Shown here piece after piece: positions 31,537 through 36,168 of a stretch of 36,168 bases of DNA. The stretch spans positions 1 to 36,168 of the forward strand of contig NZ_RXIU01000012.1 in assembly GCF_004217665.1 (NCBI RefSeq), given 5' to 3'. The stretch comes from Candidatus Magnetaquicoccus inordinatus. GTDB lineage: Bacteria > Pseudomonadota > Magnetococcia > Magnetococcales > Magnetaquicoccaceae. The notes under the pieces were generated by a model. That model did no database searches. It was not told the origin of the DNA and worked only from the letters and a program-made list of their open reading frames with translations. Within the stretch, counting starts at the first letter, position 1, and each line of letters begins with the position of its first letter. Made by a program: the position numbers and the translations under genes.

Positions 31537-33534
31537 ATGGAAAAAAGAGCAACGCGCCGTTTTATTCCAGTTTGGGCCTCCATGGGGGGGCGCGCCTATT
31601 GGCGCTCCTTTATTTGTGGTCGTTTCGGTTGTGTGGGGGGAGGTCGGGATTTTTTTTGGTTGACCTTGTTGTTGGCATTGGTTATCAGCATGGCCCTGCT
31701 GCTGGTGGGTACGCGCGCCGGGTTGGTAGAACGTTTTACCGATGCCATTCTGGGTACTTTGCGTCCGCATGGGGTGCCCATCTGGGTAACAGCCCATTGG
31801 GAAAACCATGAAGGCATTCAGAGCACCCTTTTGGATCGTCTCAAGGAGTTTGAAAAACGGGTGCCTGGGGAGAATTTTGCTCTTACGGTGCATCCGTATC
31901 GCCGTTTGGCCGATGGCAGTCCGCATGTGCGCTTGCCGGTGGAAGGTATCTGGACCTCTGGGGTGCCTTGGGTCGGCTGGGCAGTGTATGGCAACGATCC
32001 GCTGTGGAATTTGGGTGTGGCCGCCAATGGTGACACAGCGTCAGTAAATGGGCAGTCGAGTGCGCCGAACCAAGAGAGCCAGGAAAAAGATCTTGCCAGC
32101 AAAGGAGAGGAGCGTGATCTGTTGTTGCCAGGAGCCGGGCCGAGTGCAGAGGAGAAGAGTCGGGGCTGGCAGGGTTTGCCGTTGACCGTGGTGTTGAGTG
32201 AATCTCTCTTCAACAAGCAGTTTGATTATAATGCCTATCGCGAGGCGATTCAGCCTCTCTTGCAAAAGAAAAAGCTGCGTAGACTGCCCAGCAAGCCGCC
32301 GCATGGCGATTTGAAAAATGCCTTGAGCACCATTTGGTTGAAGGTGACAGTTGGCAATCGTGAGGATCTGCTGCCCTTTAATGTTCGTTGGGTGCATCAT
32401 ATTCCCAGTATGGAGAAGGTGGCCTTTTTGTTTCCCTTGACCACCTATCATGCCTTGATGGCAGCCTACCATTTTCCTGAGTTGCGTTATGATCCGCTGA
32501 ACATGGGTAAGGGCAATGTCGAGTATCATCGCTGGTTGAGTTCGTCGAGCTTTCCCAAAGATACTTTAACCTCCTATGAGCGTTGTATTCATACTGCGGT
32601 GGCGGCGACCGGTCTGACTGATCTGCCTCGGGTACGTGAGGAGGTGTGTGCCAAACCATCGGCGGCAGAGATCCGGCCTTTGAAGAATGAGGCGAAACCT
32701 TTGGGGCAGGGTGGGCGCACAGAGGGGAGCGCAGAGGTTTGGGATACCCTGAACCATGACAGCAACAATCGCTTATGGTTGCCTTGTCAGCGTCTGCCAC
32801 GCAGCAACGCCATGCGCGGCATGCTCTGTCCAGAAGAGACGAAACCCAATACCGTGATCACCCCGATGTTTGTGCCCTGGGATGTGACCAGTGATGGTAA
32901 CTCTTTGGCCGCAGTGCATGTCTATGTCCCGGATCCGAGCCGATTGAGTCGGGGTATTCAGGGGTTGTTGAGTCTGCGCACTTCGGACGATGTGCGCGCT
33001 TTGAGCATTCAGACCATGTACCAGGATGCCTTGAATCGTTTTAATCTGTTGAGTGATCTGTTGACCACCATGGTTCCGGCTTATGCCCTATCGTTTGGGC
33101 TCTTTTTATCGGCTTTGTTGTTGGCGCAGGTTGGGACTTTGATCGGTCATCGGCGGCACCATTATGGTATATTGTTGAGTCGCGGTTTTACCTGGGCTGG
33201 AATCTATGCCAAATTGATCTGGCAGATGATTCTGGCCACCTCCGTAGGTGGAACGGTGGCGGTGTTTGTGTTTATTCCCCTGTTGCGTCTGCTGCTGGAG
33301 GATGGTTTTAAGGGGATCATCAACCACTATCAGGATTTGCTGCCGCCTGGATATGATTTTGAAATTTTGCCGCTGCCTTGGCAGCCGATCATGGTTACCC
33401 TCGGTGAGGTGTTAGGAGCGGTATTGGTGGTCACCCTGATTTTGTTGTTCCGTTTGCCGTTGCGCTGGGGGACTGCACCGTCGGATCTGCTGCATGGGGA
33501 TGGACGGATGATGGGTCGGGAAAAGGCGCGCTAA
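31537..33534 (+). CDS. FtsX/MacB-like ABC permease
   Basis: A four-TM protein typical of FtsX/MacB permeases. TM1 (about 39-63, FFWLTLLLALVISMALLL) is followed by a large periplasmic domain (about 64-500), then TM2 (about 508-536), TM3 (about 552-586) and TM4 (about 612-640), with the cytoplasmic coupling segment RRHHYGILLSRGF between TM2 and TM3. The periplasmic domain is large and contains a Gln/Glu-rich linker, diverging from MacB. It follows the ATPase by 21 bases. Together with the vWA and FGE-like genes it suggests an ATP-driven mechanotransmission or export system with periplasmic partners. Confidence 0.85.
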   Translation: MEKRATRRFIPVWASMGGRAYWRSFICGRFGCVGGGRDFFWLTLLLALVISMALLLVGTRAGLVERFTDAILGTLRPHGVPIWVTAHWENHEGIQSTLLDRLKEFEKRVPGENFALTVHPYRRLADGSPHVRLPVEGIWTSGVPWVGWAVYGNDPLWNLGVAANGDTASVNGQSSAPNQESQEKDLASKGEERDLLLPGAGPSAEEKSRGWQGLPLTVVLSESLFNKQFDYNAYREAIQPLLQKKKLRRLPSKPPHGDLKNALSTIWLKVTVGNREDLLPFNVRWVHHIPSMEKVAFLFPLTTYHALMAAYHFPELRYDPLNMGKGNVEYHRWLSSSSFPKDTLTSYERCIHTAVAATGLTDLPRVREEVCAKPSAAEIRPLKNEAKPLGQGGRTEGSAEVWDTLNHDSNNRLWLPCQRLPRSNAMRGMLCPEETKPNTVITPMFVPWDVTSDGNSLAAVHVYVPDPSRLSRGIQGLLSLRTSDDVRALSIQTMYQDALNRFNLLSDLLTTMVPAYALSFGLFLSALLLAQVGTLIGHRRHHYGILLSRGFTWAGIYAKLIWQMILATSVGGTVAVFVFIPLLRLLLEDGFKGIINHYQDLLPPGYDFEILPLPWQPIMVTLGEVLGAVLVVTLILLFRLPLRWGTAPSDLLHGDGRMMGREKAR

Positions 33535-33604
33535 AAGGGGCTTGCCTGCAGAGAACCCGATCTCCCTACCATGACTCAGTAGTTGTTTGGCAAATTGGTG
33601 GGTT

Positions 33605-34744
33605 CTACTGACAGCCCCCACTGTGCTGGAGCAGCTCTGTATCGGCGCGCGGCAGGGTAACAATGATGGTGGTTTCTCCCGCTTGTTGACAATCCAACGC
33701 AATACTCCCTCCCTGAGTTTTGGCGGCCAGCCAGGCGGAATAGGTACCCAAACCTGTTCCACCCTGTTTGCCGGCAGTGACATATTTTTCAAAAAAACGT
33801 TCGCGAATGGCGATAGGCACCTCGCCCGGATTGCGGATGATGATACGAATTTCTGTTTGCGTCTGCAGCAGTTGTACTGTGACATTTTGATAGTTGCCGG
33901 CAGCCTGTACGGCATTGAGCAGCAGGTTGTGAAAGAGAGAGTAGCAGAGCAGACGCTCGCCGCAAACCAGTAAAGGCGATTCCGACTGCGGGGTGTGAAT
34001 CTGGATATGCAGTGTCGAGGTGTGCCGTTGCAAATCGAGTACGACCCGTTTCAAGACTCCAAGCAGATCAAACTGTTCCCGCTGCAGAGGATATTGCCCG
34101 CTTTCCATTTTGTAGAGATCCAGGGAGCGGTTGATCATCTCCAACATGGTGAAGCCATTGGTTTCGATAACCTGAATCATGGTGCGCTGCTCTTCACTTA
34201 AATTGCGATCTGCAAGCAGCAGTTCTGGCAAGCCGAGAATACCGACCAGAGGGCCTTTCAGATCGTGACGGGCCAGGTTATCCATGTCTTCACGGATATG
34301 CAGGGTATGCAGCAGCTCTTCATTGCGTTGTAACAGCTCTTTTTTTACCCGGTGCAGTTCGACCAGGTTGGTAACGCGAGCCAAGATAACAGCAGGGTTG
34401 CTGGGTTTGCGGATAAAATCCATGGCCCCAAGGCTTAAACCATAGGTTTCATCATCATAATTTTGTTTGGCAGTCAGGAAGACGACCGGAATTTCTGCAG
34501 TTGCCGGATCGGCTTTCAATTGTCTACAGACTTCAAAGCCATCCATGCCGGGCATCATGATGTCGAGAAGGATCAAATCGATGGGAGGATGTTTGGCCAG
34601 ACGCAGGCCCAGTTCACCGTGGGTGGCGATTTTTACAGTGAAGTGGGCATCGAGAGCGGCTTTGACCACATCGATATGTTCCGGCTGATCTTCTACCAGC
34701 AGGATAGTGCCTTTTTTTAAGGATTTTTGCGGAGGAGTGTGCAT
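33605..34744 (-). CDS. Response regulator-histidine kinase (REC-HisKA-HATPase)
   Basis: A soluble hybrid kinase. An N-terminal receiver domain has the acidic site ED and phospho-Asp in LLDIMMPGMDG (about 61-62). A HisKA helix has the phospho-acceptor His in LARHDLKGPL (about 160-161). An ATPase domain has the N-box LFHNLLLNAVQA and the G-box GGTGLGTY. No membrane segment or PAS is present. Its ATG overlaps the stop of the preceding REC-PP2C gene (TGATG; a GTG 3 bases earlier is the alternative), so the two are translationally coupled. The receiver may be controlled by another kinase, making this a relay node. Confidence 0.9.
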   Translation of the reverse strand: MHTPPQKSLKKGTILLVEDQPEHIDVVKAALDAHFTVKIATHGELGLRLAKHPPIDLILLDIMMPGMDGFEVCRQLKADPATAEIPVVFLTAKQNYDDETYGLSLGAMDFIRKPSNPAVILARVTNLVELHRVKKELLQRNEELLHTLHIREDMDNLARHDLKGPLVGILGLPELLLADRNLSEEQRTMIQVIETNGFTMLEMINRSLDLYKMESGQYPLQREQFDLLGVLKRVVLDLQRHTSTLHIQIHTPQSESPLLVCGERLLCYSLFHNLLLNAVQAAGNYQNVTVQLLQTQTEIRIIIRNPGEVPIAIRERFFEKYVTAGKQGGTGLGTYSAWLAAKTQGGSIALDCQQAGETTIIVTLPRADTELLQHSGGCQ

Positions 34745-35862
34745 CACAATTCAATTTCTACCAGGGTAATATCATCGGCAAAGCTATCGTTACCAGTGTG
34801 GAGACTCAACTGTTCCAGAATCAGTTCCAAGGGGCAGTTGTCCAGACTGGTACGGCAGAGAAAGTCACGCAAACGTTCATAACCAAACAGGGAACCCTCT
34901 CTGGAGCTGGCTTCGATTACCCCATCGGAGAAGGCGTACAGACGATCTCCGGGTTGCAGATCGAGAGAGAGCATTGCTGGTTCCATTTCCAAGTTGTTCA
35001 GAATACCGAGTGGTGGCATGTTGGAGGCAAGTTCGTGTTGCAGAGTTCCCTGACGGATTAAATAGAGGTTGGGCAATCCGGCGTTCCAGAGTTGGGCTCG
35101 GTGGCGCTTGGGAGAGATTTCGATCAAGGTGGCGGCCAGAAAGATACCAGTGGGCAGACGGGCACAGAGTTGTTGATTGATGGTATGCAGGATCTGCAGA
35201 GCCGATTGGTTGCGCAGGGCCATATCGTGAAGAATAAAATCAACCAAGGGGCCGCCAATGGCAGCAGGCAGGCCATGGCCGGTAAAATCGCCGAGAAGGA
35301 CCAGTTGCCGTTGATCGGGGGTGAAGAGCGAGAGCAGCAGGTCACCAGCAGTACGTTCCACGGGTGAGACAAGGGAGCGTATGGATTGGGGTTGAAAGAG
35401 GTTGGGTTGGCGCATTTTCAACAGGATGCTTTCGATCAAGTGTCGCTCTTCAACCAGGAGTCGATTTTGTTCTGCCAGTTGTCTGGTGGCTTGACGCAGC
35501 GCCATGTGGGTAGCGATACGCGAGCGCACGACGGCGATACGGAAAGGTTTGGTGATATAGTCAACAGCGCCCAAATGCAGGCCGAGCAGTTCATCGGTTT
35601 CGCTGCTGCGGGCGGTAACAAAGATGATAGGGATGTCACGGGTGGAGGGATTCTCTTTCAGTTGTCTGCAGACTTCATAACCATCCATTCCTGGCATCAT
35701 GACATCAAGCAGGATCAGGTCTGGAGTAGGGGAGAGGGCAGCAATTTTCAGAGCCACAGGGCCGCTGGTAGCCGGGCGAATGGTATATTCCGGGGTGAGA
35801 GCTCCTTTCAGGACATCGATATTTTCCGGGGTGTCATCGACGACCAGGATAGTAGGTTTCAT
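34744..35862 (-). CDS. Response regulator with PP2C/SpoIIE phosphatase output
   Basis: An N-terminal receiver (ILVVDD, phospho-Asp in LLDVMMPGMDG near 53, TKPF near 102) is joined through a coiled coil to a SpoIIE/PP2C domain (about 160-372). Metal-binding acidic blocks are AGDLLLSL, LGDFTGHGLPAA, AFSDGVIEA and FADDITLVE. It belongs to the RssB/RsbU-like class that controls anti-anti-sigma or partner-switch proteins by dephosphorylation. The ATG at 35862 is chosen because residues upstream in the same frame lack similarity and a divergent gene starts at 36014. It is coupled to the downstream REC-histidine kinase. Confidence 0.9.
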   Translation of the reverse strand: MKPTILVVDDTPENIDVLKGALTPEYTIRPATSGPVALKIAALSPTPDLILLDVMMPGMDGYEVCRQLKENPSTRDIPIIFVTARSSETDELLGLHLGAVDYITKPFRIAVVRSRIATHMALRQATRQLAEQNRLLVEERHLIESILLKMRQPNLFQPQSIRSLVSPVERTAGDLLLSLFTPDQRQLVLLGDFTGHGLPAAIGGPLVDFILHDMALRNQSALQILHTINQQLCARLPTGIFLAATLIEISPKRHRAQLWNAGLPNLYLIRQGTLQHELASNMPPLGILNNLEMEPAMLSLDLQPGDRLYAFSDGVIEASSREGSLFGYERLRDFLCRTSLDNCPLELILEQLSLHTGNDSFADDITLVEIEL

Positions 35863-36013
35863 GAGTTGCTTGGATCCTGTCGGTATGGAGCAATCTGAAA
35901 GCAGTCGGGTATGGCCAGGTAAAAGTGGCTTTTTTCCTGAACACAGAATACTCTTTTCTGGTTGCAGTGGAAAGTGCAACGATGATCTGTTTGGGTAAAT
36001 AGCGGTGTGTGCA

Positions 36014-36168
36014 ATGGAATTTACAGTCATAAACAGGTGGCTGGGAGACCCTCAGCAAGCCGGTTGCAAGAATTGGGCACTGTTTGTTGCTGCATTTGCA
36101 GGTAAGCCGATTGGTTGGGCGAACCAGATTATGTATCCTGTTGAAGGAACCAAGTTTGCTTTGTTTGA
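36014..36168 (+). CDS. Partial gene running off the window, function unrecognised
   Basis: A plus-strand frame opens at ATG 36014 and has no stop to the window end (51 codons visible). The peptide starts MEFTVINRWLGDPQ and continues with aromatic, balanced composition (WALFVAAFAGKPIGW, MYPVEGTKFALF) that looks genuinely coding. It is divergent from the REC-PP2C gene with 151 bases between. The ribosome site is weak. The family is not recognised, and no function is proposed. Confidence 0.45.
   Translation, partial: MEFTVINRWLGDPQQAGCKNWALFVAAFAGKPIGWANQIMYPVEGTKFALF

Overview
The window looks like chromosome of a free-living, respiring proteobacterium. It carries dense operons, Shine-Dalgarno starts, the yceD-rpmF-plsX-fabH lipid cluster, hflK-hflC, trmJ, citrate synthase, ZapE, and many envelope-sensing and hemerythrin genes. 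Several bacteriohemerythrins beside SpoIIE/PP2C phosphatases and HD-GYP proteins would fit a Magnetococcia-like or other deep-branching proteobacterium, but that placement is inference. There is no rRNA, tRNA, CRISPR array, transposase or phage module.

Layout. Positions 1-2886 hold a heavy-metal P1B-ATPase facing a divergent PbrR/CadR-type MerR regulator across a classic 19-bp-spacer MerR promoter. Positions 3242-7496 hold zapE, gltA and a secreted DUF1566 protein with a proline-rich tail. Positions 7732-10887 encode a CusA-type Cu(I)/Ag(I) RND pump without visible CusB/CusC partners. A small HTH gene follows on the minus strand, next to a short region with opposed promoters, a strong hairpin and a textbook terminator (possible small RNA).

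Positions 11436-18002 form a signalling operon: SiaB-like kinase, SiaC-like (DUF1987) phosphoprotein, GAF/HD-GYP phosphodiesterase, Cache-PAS-PAS-SpoIIE phosphatase, then two bacteriohemerythrins. This is a Sia-type partner-switching set in which an HD-GYP enzyme sits where a diguanylate cyclase (SiaD) would be expected. cobQ is convergent with it, followed by two unknown small genes.

Positions 20799-26714 are a tightly packed minus-strand cluster: trmJ, hflK, hflC, a DUF2065 gene, yceD, rpmF, plsX, fabH. Decayed tandem copies of the fabH 3' end lie just downstream. Positions 26914-33534 form a plus-strand four-gene set: an FGE/SUMF1-like membrane-anchored protein, a secreted von Willebrand A protein, and an ABC ATPase with an FtsX/MacB-like permease. 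This looks like an uncharacterised envelope system and, with the Sia/HD-GYP operon, is the best candidate for new biology here. Positions 33605-35862 encode a translationally coupled pair, REC-PP2C phosphatase and REC-histidine kinase. A divergent gene begins at 36014 and runs off the window.
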